NCBI GenBank assembly: GCA_017419465.1
Contig: JAFOLE010000211.1
Location: forward strand, 1 to 13,665
Source of the DNA: Solobacterium sp.
Lineage (GTDB): Bacteria; Bacillota_I; Bacilli_A; Erysipelotrichales; Erysipelotrichaceae
Direction of reading: 5' to 3'
DNA: 13,665 nt
Position numbers and translations under genes: made by a program. Of the stretch, positions 1 to 5,914 are shown in pieces. The notes below the pieces were generated by a model, which did no database searches, had not been told where the DNA came from, and worked only from the letters and a program-made list of their open reading frames with translations. Every line of letters begins with the position of its first letter. Position 1 is the stretch's first letter.

Positions 1-1119
1 GCGGCGCAGCTGTTCTCCGGTCACTTCCAGCATCCAGAGAGAATCATCAAACGGAGTGTTTTCAATCATGTCCTGATATTCCACGATCGGCCCGAGTTCC
101 TCCTTCCGGATCGAGCCGGAGCCCATGAACATCAGGTCAAAACTGCTTTCATCCTGCAGGATGTCCGCATACAGATTGCCGAGTTCCGTTTCCTGATTGC
201 GGCACGGATGCGTCAGCTTCCGGGCAAAGGTTGTCACGACCCGCCGGTATTTCTGATCCGTCACCGACCGGTAGGAATCCAGAAGTTCTTCCATTACCGG
301 ATCCGGTTCTGTGGTTTCCGAACTGATCGGCACACATTCCCAGCGCAGGCTGGTAATGCGGTGCCACCAGGTGTCATAGACAATGTCAAACCGTCCGATC
401 TGTGAGGTACCCATGTAAGCCTGCACGATCGGGATGCTGTTGACATATTCCGGTTCGCTCATCGCGGTATGCGAATGTCCGCCGATGATCATATTCACGC
501 CCCAGTCCGGATTCAGCCGTTCCGCCAGTTTCCGGTCTTCTTCAATTCCGATATGCGTAAGCAGTACCGTCATGGAAGTGTCCTTCGTGCGGTAGTTGTC
601 ACAGATCACGCCGACTTCCTTTGCGGCTTCATCGATATCGATGAAGCTTCCGATTACCTTTTCCGTCTTTGTGGAGCTGATGACCTCTTCGGTCAGAATG
701 CCGATGAACAGCACCCGCATCCCGTCAATTTCCACATTGAGATACGGCTGAAACAGCCGGGTATTGTTCAGCGTCACAAACAGATTGGCATTGATCATCG
801 GAAACCGCGCACACTTCTCCAGAAAGAGCAGATGTGCAACGCCGTAATCCACCTCATGGTTGCCAGGCGTCACGACATCCGGACGCAGGAGGCTGACCAT
901 ATCAATCGTGGAAAGACCAAGATACTCCGAATCAATGACCGATCCCCGGAACAGATCGCCGGCGATCGCATAGATCACATTTTTTTCAGAAGCACGTACC
1001 TGATTGATATAGCCGCAGAGATACGGCAGACCGCCGCGAAGTTTCCCGTTTTCTTCCGACGGCAAAAAGTCTCCGTGCATGTCATTGGAATGCAGGAGCG
1101 TAAGCTTCTTCTTTGCCAT
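1..1119 (-). CDS. Cytoplasmic 5'-nucleotidase / metallophosphatase, YunD-like (3' end outside window)
   Basis: Bimetal phosphoesterase that hydrolyses nucleotides or related phosphate esters. 373 codons are visible, the stop lies left of the window, and the reading frame is open throughout. The metallophosphatase motifs come in order: NDMHG (D13, H15), AGDLF (D55), GNHEVDYG (N87, H88), LTHIG (H189) and GGHSHT (H215, H217). The start of the C-terminal 5'-nucleotidase domain follows (GNLYADIL, then GSGSIRKEELG). The protein begins MAKKKLTLLHSND with no signal peptide, unlike exported UshA-type enzymes, so it probably acts in the cytoplasm like B. subtilis YunD. The ATG at 1119 is preceded by AGAGGAC about 9 nt upstream. 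It follows the nusG terminator, so it should have its own promoter, but I see no clear one. Family is near certain; the exact substrate is unknown. Confidence 0.9.
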   Translation of the reverse strand, partial: MAKKKLTLLHSNDMHGDFLPSEENGKLRGGLPYLCGYINQVRASEKNVIYAIAGDLFRGSVIDSEYLGLSTIDMVSLLRPDVVTPGNHEVDYGVAHLLFLEKCARFPMINANLFVTLNNTRLFQPYLNVEIDGMRVLFIGILTEEVISSTKTEKVIGSFIDIDEAAKEVGVICDNYRTKDTSMTVLLTHIGIEEDRKLAERLNPDWGVNMIIGGHSHTAMSEPEYVNSIPIVQAYMGTSQIGRFDIVYDTWWHRITSLRWECVPISSETTEPDPVMEELLDSYRSVTDQKYRRVVTTFARKLTHPCRNQETELGNLYADILQDESSFDLMFMGSGSIRKEELGPIVEYQDMIENTPFDDSLWMLEVTGEQLRR

Positions 1120-1193
1120 GATGGTTGTCCTCTTCTATGTACCTTCATCATGCCATAAAAAGGTTACGTATGATATTGCCTGCGGCGGCAAAG

Positions 1194-1216
1194 AAAAAGG
1201 ATGCCCTCAGGCATCC
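1194..1216 (-). terminator. Rho-independent terminator of rpmG-secE-nusG
   Basis: Minus-strand perfect 7-bp stem GGATGCC / GGCATCC with a TGAG loop, followed by TTTTT. It starts 13 nt after the nusG stop codon and ends the ribosomal/secretion operon before the 5'-nucleotidase gene. Confidence 0.9.
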
Positions 1217-1229
1217 CTCATTCTGTGAT

Positions 1230-1817
1230 TCAGTCAGTTACTCTCTGCAGATCGTTGTAGCTGATGTCGGTCGGAGTCTCACGTCCGAACAGCATTGTCA
1301 GCACGCTTGCGGTCTGGGTCTGGTCGTTCATCGCATTGACGCGGCCTTCCATACCGGAGAATGGTCCGGCAAGAATACGGACCGTGTCGCCGACTGCGAA
1401 GTCGACAACGACCTTCTTCTCGCTCTGGCCCATCCGGCGGAGAATGGATTCCATTTCAACCGGAGAAACCGGGAACGGCTTGGCGCCGCCGCCGGAAGAT
1501 CCGATAAATCCGGTAACACCCGGGGTGTTACGGACGACATACCATGCATCATCGGTCATGATCATCTCAACGAACACATAGCCCGGAAACATGTTCTGCA
1601 TGCGTTCCACCTGCTTGTTGTTCTTGACGTCGATGACCGGCTCTTCCGCCACAAGAATACGGAACAGGGAGTCCTGAATGCCCATGGATTCCACACGCTT
1701 TTCAAGATTTTCCTTGACCCGGTTTTCATGGCCGGAATAGGTATTTACGACATACCAGCGCTTTTCATGTTCATCGTCAATCACCGGATTGACTGCTTTC
1801 TTCTCTGTATCACTCAT
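1230..1817 (-). CDS. nusG: Transcription termination/antitermination factor NusG
   Basis: Binds RNA polymerase, affects pausing and Rho-dependent termination, and couples transcription with translation. 195 aa. A short acidic N-terminal extension (about 1-18) precedes the NGN domain (WYVVNTYSGHE at 21-31, MFPGYVFVEM at 76-85, NTPGVTGFIG at 97-106). A linker leads to the KOW domain (VGDTVRILAGPFSGMEGRV, 142-160). The usual length is about 175-205 aa. It starts 7 nt after the secE stop, with AAGAGACC as a weak ribosome binding site, so it is co-transcribed with secE. The order rpmG-secE-nusG is the classical one. No defect seen. Confidence 0.98.
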   Translation of the reverse strand: MSDTEKKAVNPVIDDEHEKRWYVVNTYSGHENRVKENLEKRVESMGIQDSLFRILVAEEPVIDVKNNKQVERMQNMFPGYVFVEMIMTDDAWYVVRNTPGVTGFIGSSGGGAKPFPVSPVEMESILRRMGQSEKKVVVDFAVGDTVRILAGPFSGMEGRVNAMNDQTQTASVLTMLFGRETPTDISYNDLQRVTD

Positions 1818-1824
1818 AGGTCTC

Positions 1825-2010
1825 TTACGCTCCGATTCCGATCAGACGCAGGATTCCGGTCACAATGAATTCGCACAGAACAAAGTACAGTGCGAAAAAT
1901 GCAGTGAATGTGAGTACTTCACCGGTATTGTTTGCGATATCCTTGCGCTTCGGCCAGCGAACACGCTTGGCCTCTTTTTTTACACCGCTCCAGGTAAATG
2001 TCTTGTCCAT
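1825..2010 (-). CDS. secE: Preprotein translocase subunit SecE
   Basis: Small essential subunit of the SecYEG protein-conducting channel in the cytoplasmic membrane. 61 aa, the usual size for Gram-positive SecE. An amphipathic N-terminal part contains the conserved KKEAKRVRWPKR patch (11-22), where SecE lies on the membrane and contacts SecY. A single transmembrane helix follows (about 33-58). It sits 12 nt after rpmG and 7 nt before nusG in the same transcript. The protein is short, but the WP motif and the neighbours make the call secure. Confidence 0.97.
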   Translation of the reverse strand: MDKTFTWSGVKKEAKRVRWPKRKDIANNTGEVLTFTAFFALYFVLCEFIVTGILRLIGIGA

Positions 2011-2022
2011 CGTATCAATCTC

Positions 2023-2175
2023 CTACTTGGTTTCTTTATGAAGCGTTTTTCTGCCGCACTTCGGGCAGTATTTGTTCAGCTCCAGTCGTTTTGCGGTGTT
2101 TTTTCTGCGGTTTGTCGTATAGTTCCGCGACAGGCATTCGGAACATGCCAGAATCACTTTTCCGTCCTTTGCCAT
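2023..2175 (-). CDS. rpmG: 50S ribosomal protein L33, zinc-binding type
   Basis: 50-aa component of the large ribosomal subunit. It reads MAKDGKVILAC, then SECLSRNYTTNRRKN, and ends KYCPKCGRKTLHKETK. The two CxxC pairs (C11/C14 and C37/C40) form the zinc ribbon, so this is the zinc-containing (C+) paralogue rather than the zinc-free form made during zinc starvation. The ATG at 2175 has GAGGAG 10 nt upstream. It is the first gene of the rpmG-secE-nusG operon and follows the promoter overlapping the end of the phosphatase gene. Length and motifs match the family. Confidence 0.97.
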   Translation of the reverse strand: MAKDGKVILACSECLSRNYTTNRRKNTAKRLELNKYCPKCGRKTLHKETK

Positions 2176-2203
2176 AATGAAAAAACTCCTCAAATGCCTA
2201 ATT

Positions 2204-2233
2204 AATTTAGCACAACGATAACTTTTCCGTCAA
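2204..2233 (-). promoter_or_regulatory. Sigma-A-type promoter of rpmG-secE-nusG
   Basis: Minus-strand TTGACG (2233-2228), an 18-bp spacer and TAAATT (2209-2204). Expected transcription start is near 2197, just ahead of the GAGGAG ribosome binding site. The -35 box shares bases with the stop codon (TGA) of the upstream histidine-phosphatase gene. Confidence 0.6.
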
Positions 2234-2904
2234 TCGGTATGCGACATCCTGGGATAATCCGTAACGATCTCTGTACTGTCGGTGAACCGTTCCGGCTCAC
2301 ACGGCAGCTCCAGCAGTTCCCAGACGCCGTCCCGGCGCTGAAACTTCATGATGCCGCAGTTGGGAAACATATACTGATGCGGATCGATCTTCCGGCGGAT
2401 TTTCTGGAACTCCCAGATATCCATCCCGAAGAGAATCTGAAGCGTATGCATTCCGAAGGCGCCGTGCGATACAACAAGGACCCGCTCTCCGTTCATTGCG
2501 GAGTCCGCGATCATATTGAAGGTTCCGGTAATCCGCTTCCGGATGCTTTCTTCGGAATCGCCGCCGATATCGCCGAAGGAATCATCCATCTTGCGGCGGT
2601 CGTATTCTTCCTGGATCTCATCGATCAGATGCCCGTCCAGTTCCCCGAAGTCGATTTCCTTCAGCTGCTTCATCGGCCGGGCTTTCACATTGTGGCGCTC
2701 CAGCACGATTGCGGCCGTATCGATACAGCGCTCACTGCTGGAACAGTATGCACGGTCAAACGGAATCTTCCGCAGGGCAAGCTCTGCTCTGCGGGCATCC
2801 GAAATGCCCTTCTCCGTCAGCGGACTGTCACACGTTCCCTGAAGCCGGCGGCGCAGATTGAACATCGTCTGCCCGTGGCGCACGTAATAAAATGTCACTG
2901 CCAT
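2230..2904 (-). CDS. Histidine phosphatase family protein (phosphoglycerate-mutase-like)
   Basis: Probable small-molecule phosphatase using a phospho-histidine intermediate. 224 aa. The VRHGQT motif (R9, H10 as nucleophile) is at the N-terminus. SSSERCIDTA (55-64) carries the second conserved arginine. LKEIDFGELDG (81-91) carries the likely acid/base Glu83. VVSHGAF (144-150) carries the second catalytic His147. This is the cofactor-independent branch often labelled GpmB/PhoE-like; nothing identifies the substrate, and a glycolytic mutase role is unlikely at this location. The start lies 3 nt after the stop of the upstream HAD gene, and its ribosome binding site (GAGGAAG) lies inside the end of that gene, so the two phosphatases are co-translated. 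The last bases double as the rpmG -35 box. Confidence 0.9.
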   Translation of the reverse strand: MAVTFYYVRHGQTMFNLRRRLQGTCDSPLTEKGISDARRAELALRKIPFDRAYCSSSERCIDTAAIVLERHNVKARPMKQLKEIDFGELDGHLIDEIQEEYDRRKMDDSFGDIGGDSEESIRKRITGTFNMIADSAMNGERVLVVSHGAFGMHTLQILFGMDIWEFQKIRRKIDPHQYMFPNCGIMKFQRRDGVWELLELPCEPERFTDSTEIVTDYPRMSHTD

Positions 2905-2907
2905 AAT

Positions 2908-3720
2908 TTACTTCCTCACCCAGTCTTCAATCCGGTTCTTTCCGGCAAGCACTTCTCTGATTGCATCTTCCACGGAAGAAACAACCACATCCGCACAGGC
3001 CAGGATCTCCGGCACGGCGGTTTCCACTGCCGCACCGATGCCGGCCGCTTCCAGCATCTCAAGATCATTCGTATTGTCTCCAAAGACCATGGTCTCTTCC
3101 GGCCGGATGCCGAGGTATTCCAGCAGTACCTTCATTGCGGTCTGCTTGTTTACACCTTTCGGCATGATGTCGATCCACTGCGGACCGCCGCTTACCACCG
3201 AACAGCGGTCACCGAATTTCTTCTGCCAGTACGGCAGATGTTCTTCGGTCCCTTCTTCTTTATAGATAGAGATTTTTGAACAGCCCGGTACGGCGGAACA
3301 GATATCCGCTGCCATTTCCGTTTTCAGCCGGACCACATCCCGCACATGCGCAAAGAAGGCATCTCTTCCCTCTTCCACATAACTGCAGTCAAACCGGCTC
3401 ACAAATACATTCAGCTCCGGGAAGCGTTTCACTTCCGTCACGATTTCCCGGCCAAGCGCCTCATCCATCGGGAAGAAACAGAGTCGTCTGCCGTCTGCGA
3501 CCGCCCCGGCGCCGTTCTGACATACATAGGTAATCTCGTCCTTTACCGGCTCAAACAGCAGGCGCAGGTTATCGAGCTGGCGGCCGGATGCCGGCGCAAA
3601 CCGGATCCCCTGTTCATTCAGCTGTTTAATCAGACCGCATACCTCCGGTCCAAGCTCCGTTGTCCCGTACGGAAGCAATGTTCCGTCAAGATCGGATGCG
3701 ATCAGTTTTATCTTCGTCAT
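2908..3720 (-). CDS. Cof-type HAD-IIB sugar-phosphatase-like hydrolase
   Basis: Haloacid-dehalogenase phosphatase, probably acting on a phosphorylated sugar or cofactor in the cytoplasm. 270 aa. Motif I is SDLDGTLL (D10 nucleophile, D12). Motif II is PASGR (S45). The C2b cap spans about 85-185. The motif III lysine is in PKGVNK (188-192), and motif IV is GDNTND (214-219). All catalytic positions are present and the length is typical. The ATG at 3720 has no ribosome binding site: the hexamer TATAAT ends 9 nt before it, so the mRNA is probably leaderless. An alternative start is unlikely because MTKIKLIASD fits the family N-terminus exactly. It is followed by the histidine-phosphatase gene with a 3-nt gap, and may act with it in one pathway (inference). 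Confidence 0.92.
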   Translation of the reverse strand: MTKIKLIASDLDGTLLPYGTTELGPEVCGLIKQLNEQGIRFAPASGRQLDNLRLLFEPVKDEITYVCQNGAGAVADGRRLCFFPMDEALGREIVTEVKRFPELNVFVSRFDCSYVEEGRDAFFAHVRDVVRLKTEMAADICSAVPGCSKISIYKEEGTEEHLPYWQKKFGDRCSVVSGGPQWIDIMPKGVNKQTAMKVLLEYLGIRPEETMVFGDNTNDLEMLEAAGIGAAVETAVPEILACADVVVSSVEDAIREVLAGKNRIEDWVRK

Positions 3721-3729
3721 ACGGTGCTA

Positions 3730-3735
3730 ATTATA
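3730..3735 (-). promoter_or_regulatory. Consensus -10 box immediately upstream of the HAD gene (possible leaderless mRNA)
   Basis: Minus-strand TATAAT at 3735-3730, then TAGCACCGT and the ATG at 3720. A transcript from this box would start about 0-3 nt before the ATG. No good -35 is seen (GGATGC at a 17-bp spacer), and the upstream terminator stem occupies that place. Confidence 0.5.
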
Positions 3736-3737
3736 CA

Positions 3738-3766
3738 GAAAATCCGGAGGACGCATCCTCCGGATT
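3738..3766 (-). terminator. Terminator of the substrate-binding-protein gene
   Basis: Minus-strand perfect 11-bp stem AATCCGGAGGA / TCCTCCGGATT with a 4-nt loop, followed by TTTTC. It begins 18 nt after the stop codon of the ABC substrate-binding gene and directly abuts the -10 box of the next gene. Confidence 0.88.
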
Positions 3767-3784
3767 CATATTGTGATTCAAAAC

Positions 3785-4585
3785 TCAGTTGTTTGTGAGG
3801 TCAGCGCCGAAATACTTTTCGGAGAGCTCTGCCAGCTTTCCGCTGTCACGCATCTGCTTGAGCGCATCGTTGATTGCGGCACGCAGACTGTCATTGTCGC
3901 TTCCCTTGACGAGCGGAATCGCATAGGCAGTTGCCTCATCGAGCTGATCGATGACTGCGAGCTTCTTCTCACCGGTTGTAAGCAGGTAGTCCTGTACGGA
4001 TGTTGCGGCGTTGATCGTCGCATCAACCTGATCATTGAGAACCATGGACATGGTTTCCGCAAGGGTATCGACGCCCTTGACGTCCGCGCCGTAGGATTCA
4101 CCGATCTCCATATAGGTGGAACCGATGGAGTTGGCGGTTGTCTTTCCGGAAAGATCTTCGAATGTCTTGATATCCGCATTTCCTTCCTTTGTGACAAGAA
4201 CGGTATGGTCATAGGCATACGGATCGGTGAAGTCATATGTCTTCTGACGTTCTTCCGTTACGTCGACGCCGTTGACAACCATGTCATAGGTTCCGGCGGT
4301 CATGCCTGCGAACAGGCCGTCCCACGGTGCTTCGATGATTTCCGCTTCCACACCGAGAATCTCTGCCACATTCTGCGCAACCTCAACGTCGAATCCGATC
4401 AGGTTGTCGCTGGAATCATGGAATGAGAACGGCTGCCAGTCTCCTTCAAGACCGACCGTGATCTTGCCGGCTTTCTGAATCCGTGCCAGATGATCTTCTC
4501 CGGATGTTTTGGAAGATCCGCATCCGGCAAGCGCAAGTGTGCCGGCAACCAGTGCCGCAAGTGCGGCAGATGTATATTTCTTCAT
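3785..4585 (-). CDS. Polar amino-acid ABC transporter substrate-binding lipoprotein
   Basis: Extracellular solute-binding protein (SBP_bac_3 family) that captures an amino acid for an ABC importer. 266 aa. A lipoprotein signal peptide ends in LAGC (19-22), so the mature protein is anchored through Cys22. The binding domain starts near 39 (ITVGLEGDWQPFSFHD), continues with GFDVEVAQNVAEILG and contains TEERQKTYDFTDPY, whose Arg normally binds the ligand carboxylate. ATG at 4585; AAGGAGGGG is an excellent ribosome binding site about 10 nt upstream. No permease or ATPase gene is adjacent, so it is an orphan here and its partners must be elsewhere. It lies 80 bp downstream of metA with no terminator between, which hints at a sulfur amino acid ligand, but the ligand cannot be read from the sequence. 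Confidence 0.92.
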   Translation of the reverse strand: MKKYTSAALAALVAGTLALAGCGSSKTSGEDHLARIQKAGKITVGLEGDWQPFSFHDSSDNLIGFDVEVAQNVAEILGVEAEIIEAPWDGLFAGMTAGTYDMVVNGVDVTEERQKTYDFTDPYAYDHTVLVTKEGNADIKTFEDLSGKTTANSIGSTYMEIGESYGADVKGVDTLAETMSMVLNDQVDATINAATSVQDYLLTTGEKKLAVIDQLDEATAYAIPLVKGSDNDSLRAAINDALKQMRDSGKLAELSEKYFGADLTNN

Positions 4586-4620
4586 ATGTATGTGCCCCTC
4601 CTTATGTTCAGGATGTGTGC

Positions 4621-4650
4621 ATTATACACACCGCATCCGATTTTTGGAAA
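4621..4650 (-). promoter_or_regulatory. Promoter of the substrate-binding-protein gene
   Basis: Minus-strand TTTCCA (4650-4645), an 18-bp spacer and a perfect TATAAT (4626-4621), giving a start near 4614 and a leader of about 30 nt. Read-through from metA is also possible. Confidence 0.55.
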
Positions 4651-4665
4651 ACAATATGCTCAGTC

Positions 4666-5601
4666 TTATTTATGGCCCCGCATTTCCGGAATCGCCGCAA
4701 GGTCATACGGTGTGGACTGATAGACAAAATAGTTCAGCCAGTTGGAATAGATCAGATTCGCGCTGGAGCGCCAGGTATTGACCGGACGCTTCGTATCGTC
4801 ATCGCCGGGATAGTAGTTCTCCGGCACATGGATCGGCAGTCCGGCGTTCTTGTCGCGGAGATATTCCTTTTCCAGCGTCTCGGTATCGTATTCCGAATGT
4901 CCGGTGATGAAGATCTGCGTTCCGCCGTTGGTGGACGCCGCATAGACGCCGGCCTGTTCGCTCTCGGCCAGGATCTTCAGTTCATCCACAGCGGCGATAT
5001 CCTCCCGCCGCACGGTCGTATGACGGGAATGCGGAACGGGGAACACATCGTCAAATCCGCGGAACAGGATAGAGTTCTTATGCGTGATCGTATGCGGATA
5101 GACACCGAACAGTTTTTCCTTTAACGGATACTTTTTGATTCCGTAATGGTAGTACAGCGCGGCCTGCGCACCCCAGCAGATATGAAAGGTGCTGTACACA
5201 TGGCTCTTGGTCCACTCCATGATCTCACAGAGCTCATCCCAGTACTCCACTTCCTCAAACGCCATCTGTTCCACCGGCGCCCCGGTAATCACCATGCCGT
5301 CATAGTTGCGGTCCCTGACCTCATCAAAGGTCTGGTAATAGGTAATCATATGTTCCGCGGATGTATTCTTCGCGGTATGCGTGCTCATTCTGAGCAGTTC
5401 CATCTCCACCTGAAGCGGCGTATTGCCAAGCAGCCGGGCAAGCTGGGTCTCGGTAACGATCTTGGTCGGCATCAGATTCAGAATCAGAATGTGAAGCGGA
5501 CGGATGCGCTGCGATGTCGCACGCTCCGTATCCATGACAAAGATGTTCTCGGATTCAAGTACCTGACGGGCCGGCAGACCGGCGGGAATCTTAATCGGCA
5601 T
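4666..5601 (-). CDS. metA: Homoserine O-acetyltransferase (MetA/HTS family, acetyl-CoA type)
   Basis: Acylates L-homoserine in the first committed step of methionine synthesis, in the cytoplasm. 311 aa from the ATG at 5601, which has AGAGGTG about 10 nt upstream. From this start the numbering matches the characterised enzymes exactly: the catalytic Cys142 (HICWGAQAA) and the His235 and Glu237 pair (GHSEYD) fall in place, which confirms the start. An ATG at 5643 would add 14 residues but overlaps the promoter -10 box. Residue 111 is Glu (TGAPVEQM). In this family Glu111 goes with acetyl-CoA and Gly111 with succinyl-CoA, so O-acetylhomoserine is the expected product despite the traditional 'succinyltransferase' label. 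I see no SAM riboswitch or T-box in the leader, which would be only about 30 nt. Confidence 0.96.
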   Translation of the reverse strand: MPIKIPAGLPARQVLESENIFVMDTERATSQRIRPLHILILNLMPTKIVTETQLARLLGNTPLQVEMELLRMSTHTAKNTSAEHMITYYQTFDEVRDRNYDGMVITGAPVEQMAFEEVEYWDELCEIMEWTKSHVYSTFHICWGAQAALYYHYGIKKYPLKEKLFGVYPHTITHKNSILFRGFDDVFPVPHSRHTTVRREDIAAVDELKILAESEQAGVYAASTNGGTQIFITGHSEYDTETLEKEYLRDKNAGLPIHVPENYYPGDDDTKRPVNTWRSSANLIYSNWLNYFVYQSTPYDLAAIPEMRGHK

Positions 5602-5641
5602 AACGGTATGCACCTCTCTTTCCGTTTTCTGCGATGGAATC

Positions 5642-5650
5642 ATTGTAGCA
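5642..5650 (-). promoter_or_regulatory. Extended -10 promoter of metA
   Basis: Minus-strand TGCTACAAT: an extended TGn followed by TACAAT (5 of 6). No convincing -35 is seen (AACAAA at a 17-bp spacer). The start would be near 5635, about 34 nt before the ATG. Confidence 0.45.
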
Positions 5651-5692
5651 TTCTTCCCCGCGGATTTGTTTTTCTGCTCCCGCGTGATTCAG

Positions 5693-5709
5693 CATGCAAA
5701 AACTGCATG
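5693..5709. repeat. Inverted repeat CATGCA-N5-TGCATG in the metA upstream region
   Basis: Perfect 6-bp arms (5693-5698 and 5704-5709) around AAAAC. Related GCATG copies lie at 5720-5724 and 5786-5790, and CATGC at 5779-5783. It is placed upstream of the metA promoter, where an activator or repressor could bind. Confidence 0.4.
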
Positions 5710-5778
5710 AATTATGCACGCATGTATTTCCACATATTGTGATTTTACAACGGCTTATTCAAGCCATTTCAGAATATT

Positions 5779-5790
5779 CATGCTAGCATG
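5779..5790. repeat. 12-bp perfect palindrome CATGCTAGCATG
   Basis: Self-complementary over all 12 bases, 4 nt upstream of the cre-like box and containing the same CATGC/GCATG motif as the repeat at 5693-5709. It could be an operator; no protein can be named. Confidence 0.35.
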
Positions 5791-5793
5791 TAA

Positions 5794-5807
5794 TGAAAGC
5801 GTTTTCG
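5794..5807 (+). promoter_or_regulatory. cre-like catabolite-responsive element (CcpA site)
   Basis: TGAAAGCGTTTTCG differs from the TGWAANCGNTNWCA-type consensus only in its last base. It lies about 38 bp upstream of the CHAP -35 box. CcpA bound to Ser-phosphorylated HPr recognises such sites in Bacillota, and the window also encodes the HPr kinase that makes this corepressor. Function here is inferred. Confidence 0.45.
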
Positions 5808-5844
5808 GATGTAACCGCTTAATTTTGTGAGGTTTTTCTCTTTG

Positions 5845-5874
5845 TTGACGGGGCTGTTTTCCGGGGGTTAAACT
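5845..5874 (+). promoter_or_regulatory. Promoter of the CHAP gene
   Basis: TTGACG (5845-5850), an 18-bp spacer and TAAACT (5869-5874), with the start near 5881. The -10 lies in the loop of a GGGGG / CCCCC inverted repeat (5863-5867 and 5876-5880), which is unusual. Confidence 0.45.
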
Positions 5875-5881
5875 GCCCCCT

Positions 5882-5897
5882 GTGTTTTGAAAAACAC
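5882..5897 (+). repeat. Inverted repeat GTGTTTTGAAAAACAC ahead of the CHAP ribosome binding site
   Basis: Perfect 7-bp arms around GA, located between the predicted transcription start and the AAAGGAG site (5901-5907). It could be an operator overlapping the start site or a stabilising 5' hairpin. Confidence 0.45.
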
Positions 5898-5914
5898 GCG
5901 AAAGGAGCTTCAAA

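Larger units (their letters stand above)
5602..5914. other. 313-bp regulatory interval between divergent metA and the CHAP gene
   Basis: No gene is seen. It holds the metA extended -10 promoter (5642-5650), a hairpin-forming repeat CATGCA/TGCATG (5693-5709), further GCATG copies (5720-5724) and the palindrome CATGCTAGCATG (5779-5790). It also has a small GGCTT-ATTC-AAGCC inverted repeat (5752-5765), a cre-like box (5794-5807) and the CHAP promoter with its leader hairpins. The middle (about 5690-5840) is much more AT-rich than the flanking genes. Confidence 0.6.

Noticed and set aside
469..1158. 229-codon open frame on the plus strand
   Set aside because: Antisense to the 5'-nucleotidase gene, whose metal-binding motifs are all intact; no recognisable product.
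2239..3279. 346-codon open frame on the plus strand
   Set aside because: It lies antisense to two genes with complete catalytic motifs; its His-, Arg- and Pro-rich product has no domain. It is a composition artefact.
3773..4426. 217-codon open frame on the plus strand
   Set aside because: Antisense to the substrate-binding lipoprotein, which has a clear signal peptide and ligand-binding motifs.
5602..5643. Longer MetA starting at ATG 5643
   Set aside because: The ATG overlaps the extended -10 box and has no binding site; the start at 5601 gives exact register of residues 111, 142, 235 and 237.
5602..5760. SAM riboswitch or T-box upstream of metA
   Set aside because: An AGAGAGGTG string by the ribosome binding site recalls the SAM-I start, but no other core element follows; no T-box AGGGTGG sequence is present.
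5752..5765. GGCTT-ATTC-AAGCC hairpin as a terminator
   Set aside because: Only a 5-bp stem with no T run on either strand and no gene that would need it.
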